A stretch of 59,530 bases of DNA. Origin: Betaproteobacteria bacterium (GTDB taxonomy: Bacteria > Pseudomonadota > Gammaproteobacteria > Burkholderiales > SG8-41). Below the pieces are notes generated by a model. The model was not told the origin of the DNA, searched no databases, and worked only from the letters and a program-made list of their open reading frames with translations. The position numbers were made by a program, and so were the translations under genes. The stretch is from assembly GCA_900299145.1 (NCBI GenBank), contig OMIN01000095.1, positions 1-59,530 of the forward strand. Direction: 5' to 3'. Within the stretch, counting starts at the first letter, position 1, and each line of letters starts with the position of its first letter. This document shows, piece by piece, positions 34,439-43,493 of the stretch.

Positions 34439-34534
34439 GGCGGGCCTCCCCGCATTGCATGGTAGTGAACCTGGTCAGGTCCGGAAGGAAGCAGCCAAAG
34501 CTATTCTCTGCAAGTGCCGGGGGTCAGGCTCGCC
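34439..34534 (+). ncRNA. ffs: Signal recognition particle RNA (4.5S)
   Basis: The universal SRP hairpin is present: GGTCAGGTCCGGAAGGAAGC and AGCC follow directly, with the GGAA tetraloop and the asymmetric internal loop. The ends pair: GGCGGGCCT at 34439 with AGGCTCGCC ending at 34534. The length of about 96 nt fits the short bacterial 4.5S RNA that binds Ffh. Exact ends are estimated from the stem. An inverted repeat ATAAGCT/AGCTTAT (34396-34421) lies just upstream. Confidence 0.95.
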
Positions 34535-34624
34535 ACCCTTTGAAGGCCAATCGCCCAGCCGGCTGACCGCTGGCGGGGCGATTGCAAACCGGTAAAACGT
34601 GATCAGACGGAATTGGGGAGAATC

Positions 34625-35161
34625 ATGAATTGGCGTAAGGCGGTGGCGGTGTGCCTGAGTGCGTTGGCGCCGGCGGCGGCGTGTGCAGTGGATGGCGTTT
34701 CCATGGAAGGCGGCCGCGGCAACAACAGCGTTGACATGGTGCGCATCGGCGCGCAATGGAAGTTGGCGAAGCCCTTGTTCAAGCTCGACAACGATTGGCA
34801 GATCAGCAGCTACGTGGATGCCACCGCGGGTTACTGGCGTGCGGACAATGCACCGGCGGGGCGCAATTCCAGCCTGGTTGATATTGGCCTCACGCCATCG
34901 CTGCGATTGAGCCGCGGCGATGGTCCGGGGTTTTTTCTGGATACTGGCGTCGGTGCGCATCTGTTGTCTCACACCTCGATTACCACGCGCTCCTTCAGTA
35001 CCGCATTCCAGTTCGGCAGCCATCTGGGCGTGGGTTACCGCTTCGGCGGCCGGCAATCCTACGAGCTGAGCGCGCGTGTGCAGCATCTGTCAAACGCGGC
35101 GATCAAGCGGCCCAATGGCGGCATCAACTTCGCGCAATTGCGGCTGGCGTATCACTTTTAG
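34625..35161 (+). CDS. pagL: Lipid A 3-O-deacylase, PagL family
   Basis: A 178-residue outer-membrane beta-barrel. The signal peptide (MNWRKAVAVCLSALAPAAACA) is followed by alternating strands and the active-site segment VQHLSNAAIKRPNGG, with H154 and S156 as catalytic histidine and serine, and a C-terminal aromatic residue (AYHF) for outer-membrane insertion. PagL removes the acyl chain at position 3 of lipid A. The start follows GGGGAG. It stands alone; the lipid A modification gene arnD lies 23 kb away. Confidence 0.9.
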   Translation: MNWRKAVAVCLSALAPAAACAVDGVSMEGGRGNNSVDMVRIGAQWKLAKPLFKLDNDWQISSYVDATAGYWRADNAPAGRNSSLVDIGLTPSLRLSRGDGPGFFLDTGVGAHLLSHTSITTRSFSTAFQFGSHLGVGYRFGGRQSYELSARVQHLSNAAIKRPNGGINFAQLRLAYHF

Positions 35162-35295
35162 TCCCTTTAGTTGCCTCCCGGCGCGGGGCGTTCGCCCACT
35201 GTGAGCCGCGCGCCGCGCCCGTGCGTACCGGCTTACAATACGGGTTCCTTTAGGTTTCTGTAGGTTCCTTTATTTTCTGAGGCAGCCGCGCCGCC

Positions 35296-36903
35296 GTGAC
35301 CCAGGTACTCGCCCGCAAGTGGCGCCCCCGATCGTTTACCGAACTCGTTGGACAGGAGCATGTCGTCCGCGCGCTCGGCAACGCGCTGCAGCAGCAGCGG
35401 CTGCATCATGCGTATCTTTTCACTGGGACGCGCGGCGTGGGCAAGACCACGATTGCGCGCATCATCGCCAAGGCGCTGAATTGCGAAACCGGCGTTACTG
35501 ATGCGCCATGCGGCAAGTGTACCGCCTGCACTGAAATCGACAGTGGCCGTTTTGTCGATCTGGTGGAGCTGGATGCCGCGTCGAATACGCAGGTCGACAA
35601 CATGCGTGAGTTGCTGGAAACCGCGATGTACGCGCCCTCCAGCGGCCGCTTCAAGGTGTACATCATCGACGAAGTGCACATGCTGTCGCGCAATGCGTTC
35701 AACGCCATGCTGAAAACGCTGGAAGAGCCGCCGGCGCACGTGAAGTTCATCCTCGCTACTACCGATCCGCAGAAAATTCCGGTGACGGTGCTGTCGCGCT
35801 GTTTACAGTTCAACCTGAAACAGATTCCGCAGCAGCAGATCGCCGGGCGGCTCGCGTACGTGCTGGGCGAGGAAAAAGTGCCGTTCGAAGCACCCGCACT
35901 GGCGCTGATTGCGCGCGCGGCACAGGGCAGCCTGCGCGATTCACTATCGCTGCTCGATCAGGCGATCGCCCACGGTGGCGGCAGAGTTGAAGAAGCCTCC
36001 ACCCGCGCCATGCTGGGTGCGGTGGATCAGCAGCATTTGTTTGCAATCCTCGATGCTCTGGCCAAAGGCGACGGCGCAGCGATGATCGCCAAGGCTGACG
36101 AGATGGCCGCGCGCAGCCTGTCATTCGAGGCGGCGCTGCTCGATTTGGGCACGTTGCTGCATCGTCTTGCGCTGGCGCAACGCATCCCGGCGACAGTGGC
36201 GGATGACGATCCGGATCGCGACACCATGCTGACTCTGTGCAAACAGTTCGCGGCGGACGATCTTCAGCTTTATTATCAAATCGTAGTGCAGGGCCGCGGT
36301 GACATCGGCCTTGCGCCCGATGAATATGCGGGTTTCACCATGACACTGCTGCGCATGCTGGCGTTCGCGCCCGGCGCTGAACCGGGCGTGGCCGCATCGC
36401 CAGCCAGTGCCGCGCCGCGAAGCGCGCGTGCACCGCAACCCGCGACAGCTGCTGCCGCTCCTATGTCTGCATCTGAATCTGCACCGGTAACCGTACCGGT
36501 GGTCTCGGTGCCCGCCAGTGTCAATGTCACTTGGGAAGAACTGGTGCAGCACCTGGGCATATCCGGTTTCGCCAGGCAACTGGCGCAGCACTGCGAGATG
36601 ACGCGGCTCGACGCCACGCAAATCGATTTGAGCATTCCCAAGGCGCAGGAGCATCTGCTGGCCGGCGCCAATCAGGGCAGGCTGAAGGCTGCGCTGCAGC
36701 AGCGCTACGGCGCGGCGTTCAAGGTCAACATCGTCGTGGCCAACGTGGCGGCCAGTGAAGTCAATTCGCCTGCGACAATTGCCAGCCGCGAACAGGAAGC
36801 GCAAAAAGCGCGGGCCCGGAGTGACATCGACGCCGACCCGTTCGTGCAGGAACTGAAAAAGGACTTCGGCGCGCGCGTGCGTGATGTCAGGCCGAACGGT
36901 TGA
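35296..36903 (+). CDS. dnaX: DNA polymerase III subunits gamma and tau
   Basis: A 535-residue clamp-loader ATPase starting at GTG. It has Walker A GTRGVGKT (44-51), a zinc site at C63, C72, C75 and C78, Walker B/DExx (VYIIDEVHML) and sensor motifs ATTDPQKIPVTVLSRC. After the AAA+ and lid domains comes an Ala/Pro-rich linker (about 365-405) and the tau C-terminal domain. No clear slippery heptamer for a gamma frameshift was recognised. In many betaproteobacteria ybaB and recR follow directly; here an M20 peptidase gene intervenes. Confidence 0.95.
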   Translation: MTQVLARKWRPRSFTELVGQEHVVRALGNALQQQRLHHAYLFTGTRGVGKTTIARIIAKALNCETGVTDAPCGKCTACTEIDSGRFVDLVELDAASNTQVDNMRELLETAMYAPSSGRFKVYIIDEVHMLSRNAFNAMLKTLEEPPAHVKFILATTDPQKIPVTVLSRCLQFNLKQIPQQQIAGRLAYVLGEEKVPFEAPALALIARAAQGSLRDSLSLLDQAIAHGGGRVEEASTRAMLGAVDQQHLFAILDALAKGDGAAMIAKADEMAARSLSFEAALLDLGTLLHRLALAQRIPATVADDDPDRDTMLTLCKQFAADDLQLYYQIVVQGRGDIGLAPDEYAGFTMTLLRMLAFAPGAEPGVAASPASAAPRSARAPQPATAAAAPMSASESAPVTVPVVSVPASVNVTWEELVQHLGISGFARQLAQHCEMTRLDATQIDLSIPKAQEHLLAGANQGRLKAALQQRYGAAFKVNIVVANVAASEVNSPATIASREQEAQKARARSDIDADPFVQELKKDFGARVRDVRPNG

Positions 36904-36919
36904 ACCAGGGAGGACAGGA

Positions 36920-38077
36920 ATGAGCAGCGCAAGTGCAATCAACGACATCAAAGCCGATCAGATCGTCGCGGGTATCCGCGAGTGGGTTGCGCTGGAAACG
37001 CCGCCGCACGACGTTAAGTGGCTCACGGAATTTTCCGAGCTTGCCACGCATCAGGCGAAGCAGGCCGGGCTGACGGTTGATACGATTCCTGTCGGTGACA
37101 GCAAACAGCCGCTGGTGCGTATTCGCGCGCCGAGCGACAACAATGAAAAATCCGTGCTGGTGCTGGCGCACTACGACACGGTGCATCCCGTGGGCACGGT
37201 CGAGCGCAACAAGCTGCGCATTGAGTCCGACAAAATGTACGGCCCTGGCACCTATGACATGAAGGCCGGTGGGTATCTGGCGCTGCAGGCAATGGCCGCG
37301 CTTTTCAAAGAGCATCAGCCCGCGCGCCCGGTGGAATTGTTGCTCGTTCCGGACGAGGAAAGCGGCAGCCGGCTGTCGCGTGAGAATATCGAAGCGCTGG
37401 CGAGGAACGCGGCATTCGCGTTGGTGGCTGAGCCCGCGCGAGCGGGCGGTGAATGCGTGACCAGCCGCAAGGGCACGGGCTATATCAGCATGACGGCGAT
37501 TGGCGTACCCTCGCACGCAGGCACCGATCACGCCAAGGGCCGCAGCGCCATCCGTGAACTCGCGCATCAGGTGCTGGCGCTGGAGGCGATGACCAATTAC
37601 ACCGAGGGCACGACGCTGAGCGTGGGGCGCATCGAAGGCGGCACCAACCGCAACGTGGTACCGGAGCGCGCCAGCCTTATCACGGATTTTCGCGTGGTGA
37701 CCAAGGCGCACGGTGAACGTTTGATGGCGGCAGTCAGGGCGTTGACGCCCGTGACCGATGGTGTGCGGCTCGAGATCGAAGCGGACTTTAATCGCCCGCC
37801 ATTCGAGCGCTCCAAACAAGTACAGGCGCTGTTCGAGCGCGCGCAACGCGTGGCGCGTGTGACCGGATTCGATTTGGGCGAAGTGCCGCTCACCGGTGGC
37901 GGCAGCGATGGTAATTTTACGGCTGCGTTTGATGTGCCCACGCTCGATGGCTTGGGCGCGGAGGGTGATGGCGCGCACACGTTGCACGAACACATCGTGG
38001 TTTCCACGCTGCCGTTGCGGCTGCGCTTTTTGCATGGGTTGCTGCGCGATCTGGCGTGGGACAAGGCGCTAGCGTAA
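36920..38077 (+). CDS. M20-family metallopeptidase (carboxypeptidase G2-like)
   Basis: A 385-residue cytoplasmic zinc peptidase. It contains LVLAHYDTVHPVGTVERNKLR (H and D metal ligands), GPGTYDMKAGGYLALQAM, LLLVPDEESGSRLSRENIE (catalytic and metal Glu), and the dimerisation-domain histidine region GVPSHAGTDHAKGRSAIRELAHQVLALE. The C-terminal ligand is in GAEGDGAHTLHEHIV. It resembles glutamate carboxypeptidases. It starts at ATG with GGGAGGACAGG upstream. It is inserted between dnaX and ybaB. Confidence 0.9.
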   Translation: MSSASAINDIKADQIVAGIREWVALETPPHDVKWLTEFSELATHQAKQAGLTVDTIPVGDSKQPLVRIRAPSDNNEKSVLVLAHYDTVHPVGTVERNKLRIESDKMYGPGTYDMKAGGYLALQAMAALFKEHQPARPVELLLVPDEESGSRLSRENIEALARNAAFALVAEPARAGGECVTSRKGTGYISMTAIGVPSHAGTDHAKGRSAIRELAHQVLALEAMTNYTEGTTLSVGRIEGGTNRNVVPERASLITDFRVVTKAHGERLMAAVRALTPVTDGVRLEIEADFNRPPFERSKQVQALFERAQRVARVTGFDLGEVPLTGGGSDGNFTAAFDVPTLDGLGAEGDGAHTLHEHIVVSTLPLRLRFLHGLLRDLAWDKALA

Positions 38078-38092
38078 TTGTGTGAAAGCGAA

Positions 38093-38110
38093 TAACTATT
38101 TGATTTAAAA
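38093..38110 (+). repeat. AT-rich boundary motif, copy 12
   Basis: Reads TAACTATTTGATTTAAAA, followed by GGAAAACGAT and the ybaB ATG. The Shine-Dalgarno AAGG overlaps its end. Confidence 0.8.
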
Positions 38111-38120
38111 GGAAAACGAT

Positions 38121-38462
38121 ATGAATCCCATGAAAGGCCAATTGGCCGGCCTGATGAAGCAGGCGCAGCAGATGCAGGAAAATATGCAGAAAATGCAGGC
38201 GCAGCTAGGCACCATCGAGGTTGAAGGACAGGCGGGCGCGGGCATGGTGAAGGTGACGATGAATTGCCACTTTGGCGTGAAGCGTGTTGCCATCGATGAT
38301 TCTGTGATGAAAGACGTGGCAAACGATAAGGAAATGCTGGAAGACCTGATCGCCGCAGCAATCAACGACGCGGTGCGCAAGGCCGAGGCCACCAAGCAGG
38401 AAAAAATGGGCAGCCTGACGGCAGGCATGCCGATGCCGCCGGGGTTTAAGTTGCCGTTCTAA
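38121..38462 (+). CDS. ybaB: YbaB/EbfC nucleoid-associated protein
   Basis: A 113-residue DNA-binding protein: [54 protein letters not shown], then an acidic helix and [11 protein letters not shown]. The YbaB/EbfC dimer binds DNA as a nucleoid protein. It precedes recR as in many proteobacteria, although a palindromic repeat element now lies between them. Confidence 0.95.
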   Translation: MNPMKGQLAGLMKQAQQMQENMQKMQAQLGTIEVEGQAGAGMVKVTMNCHFGVKRVAIDDSVMKDVANDKEMLEDLIAAAINDAVRKAEATKQEKMGSLTAGMPMPPGFKLPF

Positions 38463-38514
38463 AAGACTGTGCGACGCGGCAAGCGTTTACTCTATGACTT
38501 GCAATACGCGCGCC

Positions 38515-38625
38515 GTCATTCCAGCGAAAGCTGGAATCCAGAGTGTTGATTTACGCGAAGCGTCTGAATTCATGATCCTGCGGATAAATTTACGTGCTGG
38601 ATTCCAGCCTTCGCTGGAATGACGA
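38515..38625. repeat. Paired palindromic repeat element (MITE-like), copy C
   Basis: A 111-bp unit. Its first 27 bases (GTCATTCCAGCGAAAGCTGG and seven more) match the reverse complement of its last 27 bases at 26 of 27 positions, so it has terminal inverted repeats. Each end is itself a hairpin. It lies between ybaB and recR. No transposase is encoded. Confidence 0.88.
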
Positions 38626-38680
38626 CTTTGGGATGTTGCATGAGATGGGCTACGGATAATCTGCGGCGCTAAACGAACAC

Positions 38681-39277
38681 GTGAAACCACCTTCCACCCT
38701 CGACGAACTGATGACGGCCCTGCGTTGCCTGCCCGGCGTCGGTCCTAAATCGGCGCAGCGCATGGCGTATTTCCTGCTGCAACGCGATCAGCCGGGCGCG
38801 GCTCGCCTGTCGGGCGCGTTGCGCGCGGCGCTGGATCGCATCCGCCACTGCGAGAAATGCAATTCGTTTTCGGAAGACGTGTTGTGCGAACTGTGTTCAT
38901 CCACGCGGCGTGACGCAAGTTTGCTGTGCGTGGTGGAGTCGCCCGCCGATCTTTTGATGATTGAACAGACACAGAGTTTCAAGGGCTTGTATTTCGTGCT
39001 GGCTGGTGTGTTGTCGCCGCTTGATGGCGTGGGGCCGAAGGAAATTCACCTGGATCGATTACTTAGACGCGCCACCGACGGCGTAGTCGGTGAAGTGGTG
39101 CTCGCCACCAACTTCACCGCCGAGGGCGAAGCCACCGCGCACTACGTGGCCGAGCTGCTCGCCGCGCGTGGCATCAAGGTCACGCGCATCGCACGCGGGT
39201 TGCCAGTGGGCGGGGAACTCGATCACGTCGATATCGGTACACTGGCGCAAGCCGTGATTGAACGCCGTGCCGTCTGA
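38681..39277 (+). CDS. recR: Recombination mediator RecR
   Basis: A 198-residue protein starting at GTG. The N-terminal helix-hairpin-helix ([20 protein letters not shown]) is followed by the zinc finger C57, C60, C69, C72 ([16 protein letters not shown]), a Toprim domain ([16 protein letters not shown]) and the Walker B-like C-terminus ([29 protein letters not shown] reads close to the family). It loads RecA at gaps with RecFO. The following pseudouridine synthase gene overlaps its last codons. Confidence 0.96.
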   Translation: MKPPSTLDELMTALRCLPGVGPKSAQRMAYFLLQRDQPGAARLSGALRAALDRIRHCEKCNSFSEDVLCELCSSTRRDASLLCVVESPADLLMIEQTQSFKGLYFVLAGVLSPLDGVGPKEIHLDRLLRRATDGVVGEVVLATNFTAEGEATAHYVAELLAARGIKVTRIARGLPVGGELDHVDIGTLAQAVIERRAV

Positions 39278-40235
39278 TACACCACGCCAGCCGCGCCGGG
39301 CGACTCGCCAAGTGTCACGCCGTGATTCAACACAGCCGCCGGGGCCGTTACGTCCGCGCCGTGAGGGCGCAGTAGCGCCCGCCGAGCATGACCCGCGCGG
39401 CTCGCGCGGCCACCGTTCCGACGCCGAGCCCCCTGCGGACAGCCAGAAGCTCCAGAAAATACTGGCGCAGGCAGGTTTGGGTTCGCGCCGATTGATGGAA
39501 ACGTGGATCGAAGCGGGCCGCGTCACCGTCAACGGAAAAGTGGCCAGCATCGGCACGCGCGTGATGCCCGCCGACCGCATACAGGCGGATGGGCGCGACG
39601 TGCGCGTGGCCAATGCGGCGGAACCCGTGCGCGTGTTGCTCTATCACAAGCCTGAAGGCGAAATCGTCACGCGCGAAGATCCGCAGGGCCGCGAAACCGT
39701 GTTCACGCGCCTGCCGCGGCTGCGTGGCGCGCGCTGGCTGTCGATCGGGCGGCTTGACGTCAGCACCAGCGGGCTGCTGATTTTTACCACCTCAGGTGCG
39801 CTCGCCAACGCCATGATGCACCCACGCTTTGCGGTCGAGCGCGAATACGCCGCACGTATTTTCGGCAAGCTCACCGACGAACAGGGCAAACTGCTGTTAA
39901 CCGGCGTGGCGCTCGAAGACGGTCCGGCGCGCTGTGCGTCGCTCATCGACGAGGGTGGAGAAGGCTCGAATCACTGGTATCGACTGGTAATGACTGAAGG
40001 CCGCAATCGCATCGTGCGCCGGCTGTTCGAAGCGGTGGGTTTTACCGTCAGCCGCCTGATTCGCGTGCGCTTTGGCCCGCTGCAACTGCCACCGCGATTA
40101 AAGCGCGGACAGATCGAGGCGCTGGAACCGGCGGAAGTTAAAAGGCTGCTGGCCTGGGTGGAGAAGCCCGTCATTGGCAAGTCGCATAAGTCGCAACGTA
40201 AGGACGCGAAGGGTCGCAGCGGTAACACAGATTAA
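39267..40235 (+). CDS. 23S rRNA pseudouridine synthase, RsuA/RluB family
   Basis: About 322 residues. An Arg/Pro-rich N-terminal extension (about 50 residues) precedes an S4 RNA-binding domain ([30 protein letters not shown]). Then comes the catalytic domain with the aspartate motif [16 protein letters not shown] and the RsuA-family segment [20 protein letters not shown]. RluB is the most likely member because of its length. It may start at GTG 39267 or TTG 39258, both inside recR. It is followed by a basic tail. Confidence 0.9.
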   Translation: MPSDTPRQPRRATRQVSRRDSTQPPGPLRPRREGAVAPAEHDPRGSRGHRSDAEPPADSQKLQKILAQAGLGSRRLMETWIEAGRVTVNGKVASIGTRVMPADRIQADGRDVRVANAAEPVRVLLYHKPEGEIVTREDPQGRETVFTRLPRLRGARWLSIGRLDVSTSGLLIFTTSGALANAMMHPRFAVEREYAARIFGKLTDEQGKLLLTGVALEDGPARCASLIDEGGEGSNHWYRLVMTEGRNRIVRRLFEAVGFTVSRLIRVRFGPLQLPPRLKRGQIEALEPAEVKRLLAWVEKPVIGKSHKSQRKDAKGRSGNTD

Positions 40236-40310
40236 GCGCCCGGCGGGGCTCTTGACGGAGGCGAGTGGCTGGCGCACATTGTCATATTGCCCGCTATAGA
40301 GGAGACACTG

Positions 40311-41318
40311 ATGATTCGCCTGTCCGATGTTCAGTATTGGATGGTACTGGCTATGGCGCCTGTCATGTCTATCGGGGCGGTCGTGCCCCTCGTGCCACTC
40401 AGCGCCCACGCGCAATCCGACTATCCCAACAAGCCCGTGCGTATTGTCGTGCCGTATTTTCCTGGCACGCCGTCTGACCTTACCGCGCGCATGCTGGGGC
40501 AGAAATTTTCTGAGGCCTGGGGAAAGGCCGTGGTGATCGAAAACGTCGCCGGCGCCAGCGGCAACATTGGCACCGAACGCGTGGCCAAGGCCAACCCGGA
40601 TGGATATTCACTGGTGCTGCCAGGCAACGCGCCGCTGGCGATCAACCCCAGCCTATATCCCAATTTGCCGTTTCATCCTCTGAAGGACTTCGCGCCAATT
40701 TCCCAGGTGGTGTTATCGGCGAGTCTGCTGGCGGTGCAGAATGCCGTGGCCGCGAAAAATGTGCAGGAACTGGTCGCGCTGGCCAAGGCGCAGCCGGGCA
40801 AGCTTACCTACGGTACGGGCGGCGCTGGCACGCCGCAGCATATGGCGGGCGAGCTCTTCAACACCATGGCGGGCATCCGCATCCTGCACGTGCCGTACAA
40901 AGGCCCGCCGCCGTCACTGCTGGACCTGGTTGGCGGCCGCCTGACCGCAGTGTTTTCCATTTTATCGTCAGCGCTGCCGCTGACGCGCACCGAAAAGATC
41001 CGCGCGCTCGCAGTGACGTCGTTAACGCGTAGCAACGCCGCGCCGGATTTGCCCACCATGCACGAATCCGGCGTCACCGGTTTTGAAGCGACGTCATGGT
41101 TCGCGCTGCTCGCACCGGCAGGCACGCCGCAACCCATCGTGCGCAAAATTCACGCCGAAACCGTGAAGGCGCTGGCGCAACCGGACGTGCGCGCCAAACT
41201 CACCGACATGGGCATGGACATCGTCGGCAGCACGCCGGAACAACTCTCGGCAGTGATGCGCGTTGAGCTGCCGAAGTGGGCGAAGGTGGTTAAAGAATCC
41301 GGGGCGAAGGTAGAGTAA
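40311..41318 (+). CDS. Bug-family (tripartite tricarboxylate) receptor
   Basis: A 335-residue receptor. The ATG has GAGGAG at good spacing. The signal (MVLAMAPVMSIGAVVPLVPLSAHAQ) is followed by SDYPNKPVRIVVPYFPGTPSDLTARMLGQKFSEAWG, IENVAGASGNIGTERVAKANPDGYSLVLPG, LPFHPLKDFAPI and KLTYGTGGAGTPQHMAGELFN. The ligand is unknown. The convergent neighbour is a class II aldolase-like gene. Confidence 0.9.
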   Translation: MIRLSDVQYWMVLAMAPVMSIGAVVPLVPLSAHAQSDYPNKPVRIVVPYFPGTPSDLTARMLGQKFSEAWGKAVVIENVAGASGNIGTERVAKANPDGYSLVLPGNAPLAINPSLYPNLPFHPLKDFAPISQVVLSASLLAVQNAVAAKNVQELVALAKAQPGKLTYGTGGAGTPQHMAGELFNTMAGIRILHVPYKGPPPSLLDLVGGRLTAVFSILSSALPLTRTEKIRALAVTSLTRSNAAPDLPTMHESGVTGFEATSWFALLAPAGTPQPIVRKIHAETVKALAQPDVRAKLTDMGMDIVGSTPEQLSAVMRVELPKWAKVVKESGAKVE

Positions 41319-41413
41319 AGGAAACTACGCCATCGACGTCGTTCCCTGTGCATCGGCAGCATTTCGTGCCTAGGGAAAATGCCCAGTTGTGCTGCAATGC
41401 TGCGAATTTGCGG

Positions 41414-42199
41414 TCAAGTCTTGTATCCCGGGTCGAGCCGCTCCGCCAACCGTAAACACGCCGCCCAGTCACGGCTGCCGCGTTTGCCGCCCCGCTTGAT
41501 CTGGCTATGCGCGTAGGCGCACGCTTCGGGGCTGGGCGTGGTGTAGTTGCCCTGACCCGCGGCGAGTGCGGCAATTTGGCCCGCGCAGGCCATTTCGAGA
41601 AAGTGATGGGTGACCACGCACTCGGCCACACTTTCGCCGCACACCAGCAGGCCGTGGTTGCGCAGGATCATCACCGAGCCGCCCTCCAGATCGCGCAGCA
41701 GTTTCGGAGTCATGTCGTGATCGAATTCGAGACCCTCGAATTCGTGATACTTCACCTCGCCGTAAAAGCCCATGGCGTGCTGGTTGATCGGCAGCAGTCC
41801 GAATTTATGTGCGGCGACCCCCATGCCGTTGACGGTGTGCGTGTGCAGCGTCGCCATAAGATCAGGGCGGCCGCGCATCAGGCCGGCGTGGATGATGAGC
41901 GCGCCGCCGCGGATGGTGTGCACATCTGTGTCCATTACCACGTTGCCGTCAAAATCCACTTTCAGCAGCGAGGAAGCAGTGACTTCGCCAAACATCCATT
42001 CAGAGCGCTTGACCAGCATGTGCTGCGGCTCACCGGGCACGCGCAGGCCGAAATGGTTGTAGGTCATGTCATCCACGCCGTAGTGGGCCAGGATGCGGTG
42101 TCCGGCCGCGAGTTCGACGCGTGCCTGCCATTCGGCAGCGCTACACTGCTCGCGCACGGATTTGCGTTTTTGGGTGTGGGCAACGATGCGGACGGCCAT
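41414..42199 (-). CDS. Class II aldolase/adducin-family protein
   Basis: A 261-residue protein of the araD/fucA-like fold: ARVELAAGHRILAHYGVDDMTYNHFGLRVPG, then THTVNGMGVAAHKFGLLPINQHAMGFYGEVKYHEFEG with zinc-binding histidines, and MILRNHGLLVCGESVAECVVTHHFLEMACAGQIAAL, the third histidine site. These proteins cleave sugar phosphates or decarboxylate hydroxyacids; the substrate cannot be told. There is no sugar kinase beside it, so a non-sugar acid is plausible. Confidence 0.88.
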   Translation of the reverse strand: MAVRIVAHTQKRKSVREQCSAAEWQARVELAAGHRILAHYGVDDMTYNHFGLRVPGEPQHMLVKRSEWMFGEVTASSLLKVDFDGNVVMDTDVHTIRGGALIIHAGLMRGRPDLMATLHTHTVNGMGVAAHKFGLLPINQHAMGFYGEVKYHEFEGLEFDHDMTPKLLRDLEGGSVMILRNHGLLVCGESVAECVVTHHFLEMACAGQIAALAAGQGNYTTPSPEACAYAHSQIKRGGKRGSRDWAACLRLAERLDPGYKT

Positions 42200-42359
42200 G
42201 ATCAGAGTCCTTGTGATTGAGCAGAGTCAAGTATAAGCCTGATCAGGTTGAAACTTGCCGCTGGAATTTCAGCAAGATTTCCGCCTCAGTCACGCCTCTG
42301 CGAAAAGGCGCGGGAACAAATACAAAATCGCAGTGAAGACGGATGCTACAAAGCGGCGA

Positions 42360-42725
42360 TCAATGCGCCGTGTGCTTCCATAAATTGATGGCAAAGCACA
42401 GGAATGCGACGCCGATCACAATGGATGCCAGGCCCAGTACCGGTTCCACGGCTTTGTTGCCGTTGACAAACATCGTCAGAGTAACCATCTGTATCGGAAA
42501 CGCAATGTTGTGCAGCCAGAAGTGCGCCTTGGCGAGCCAAGGCTCGCTTGCCGCCGGAGTGCTGCGGTACCACAGGCCAAACAATGCCATGCTGACCCAC
42601 CCCAAAAGGTTCACGTGAACGTGTACCGGCCTGAACGTGAAGTCGTGACTGGCTGCCATAACGATGCCTAACGATACACCGGCTATCGCGTAAATAGCTG
42701 CCAGCCGCAAAAACCAGTTTCCCAT
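42360..42725 (-). CDS. Small membrane protein resembling haem-copper oxidase subunit I
   Basis: A 121-residue protein with four membrane helices. The segment RPVHVHVNLLGWVSMALFGLWYR resembles the histidine-bearing helix of cbb3/NorB subunit I, and AKAHFWLHNIAF holds two more histidines. These short proteins are usually annotated as cytochrome c oxidase subunit I-like. One copy cannot hold a full binuclear centre, so the function is unknown; haem or NO binding is possible. AAGGAG precedes its ATG. A 17-bp palindrome lies 45 nt upstream. Confidence 0.75.
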   Translation of the reverse strand: MGNWFLRLAAIYAIAGVSLGIVMAASHDFTFRPVHVHVNLLGWVSMALFGLWYRSTPAASEPWLAKAHFWLHNIAFPIQMVTLTMFVNGNKAVEPVLGLASIVIGVAFLCFAINLWKHTAH

Positions 42726-43064
42726 GGATGTCTCCTTTTTGATAATAAAGCCCGGTCGGACGTTTGGTGTTCAAGCGATGCTTGAAGGTGCTTTGAACGA
42801 GCGCATGATGCTGGGGCGATATTACGAATCGGAAAATGTTACGGCAATTGGTGTTGTCCGGTAGTGTGGATACGCCTCGCATCCCGAACCGGAGCCTCGC
42901 GTTGGTGATGGAGACGCATAAGACCACTACGTTCTCCCTTTTTCTGGCGCTGCGCGGACGGCTCGAAATTACATGCGGGTTTTCATCCACGCGTTTCTCG
43001 CGTACATTCGGATATGTAAAGTGTGGTTCCGACATTGCAGTATTGATATTCAAGGAGCGATATC
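42726..43064. other. Intergenic region between divergent genes
   Basis: About 340 bp between the oxidase-like membrane protein (minus) and a VOC protein (plus). It holds the TTCAAGC palindrome at 42770 and presumably both promoters. No gene, RNA or repeat was recognised in the rest; the open frames here have no family features. Confidence 0.5.
42770..42786. promoter_or_regulatory. 17-bp palindrome, possible operator
   Basis: TTCAAGC-GAT-GCTTGAA is a perfect inverted repeat 45 nt upstream of the small oxidase-like gene, followed by the partial repeat GCTTTGAA. The regulator is unknown. Confidence 0.4.
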
Positions 43065-43481
43065 ATGGCCCGCATTCAGCACCTCGCCATTTCCAGTCAG
43101 GATCCGGAAAAACAGGCGGATTTTTTCAAAAACGTTTTCGGCTGGAAGGAAATCCGCCGCCTCGATAATCCGCGCGCGCGCGGCGTGGTATTGACCGACG
43201 GCGCGATCAATATTTCGGTGCTTTATTTCAAGCAGGATCAAATCGACCGCGGCATGGATTTCACCGGGCCGCATCATTTTGGCGTGTACGTCGAAGACCT
43301 CGAAGGTACTGCCAACAAATGTCTGGCCAATGGCGCCGTGGCGTATTCGGAGTTGCCGGAAGACCCCGGCGAAAAGGCGAAGAACTACCGATCGAAACGA
43401 TCAGATAAATTCAAGGGTTTTGAGCAATGCCTGTTCGACATTGCTGATGAGCCGTGGATAGGCGCGGCGGCCGTCAAATAA
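43065..43481 (+). CDS. VOC (glyoxalase/dioxygenase fold) protein
   Basis: A 138-residue protein: ARIQHLAISSQDPEKQADFFKNVFGWKEIRRLDNP, then GVVLTDGAINISVLYFK, DFTGPHHFGVYVEDLEGTANKCLANG. The histidines H6 and HHFG fit the VOC metal site. It starts at ATG with AAGGAG. The family includes lyases and dioxygenases; the substrate is unknown. It is convergent with the SDR gene. Confidence 0.88.
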   Translation: MARIQHLAISSQDPEKQADFFKNVFGWKEIRRLDNPRARGVVLTDGAINISVLYFKQDQIDRGMDFTGPHHFGVYVEDLEGTANKCLANGAVAYSELPEDPGEKAKNYRSKRSDKFKGFEQCLFDIADEPWIGAAAVK

Positions 43482-43493
43482 AGCGCTCGGCGC

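Noticed and set aside
35220-35275. Direct repeats GGTTCCTTTA before dnaX
   Set aside because: Two short copies eleven bases apart are too little to call a site; no known regulator was recognised.
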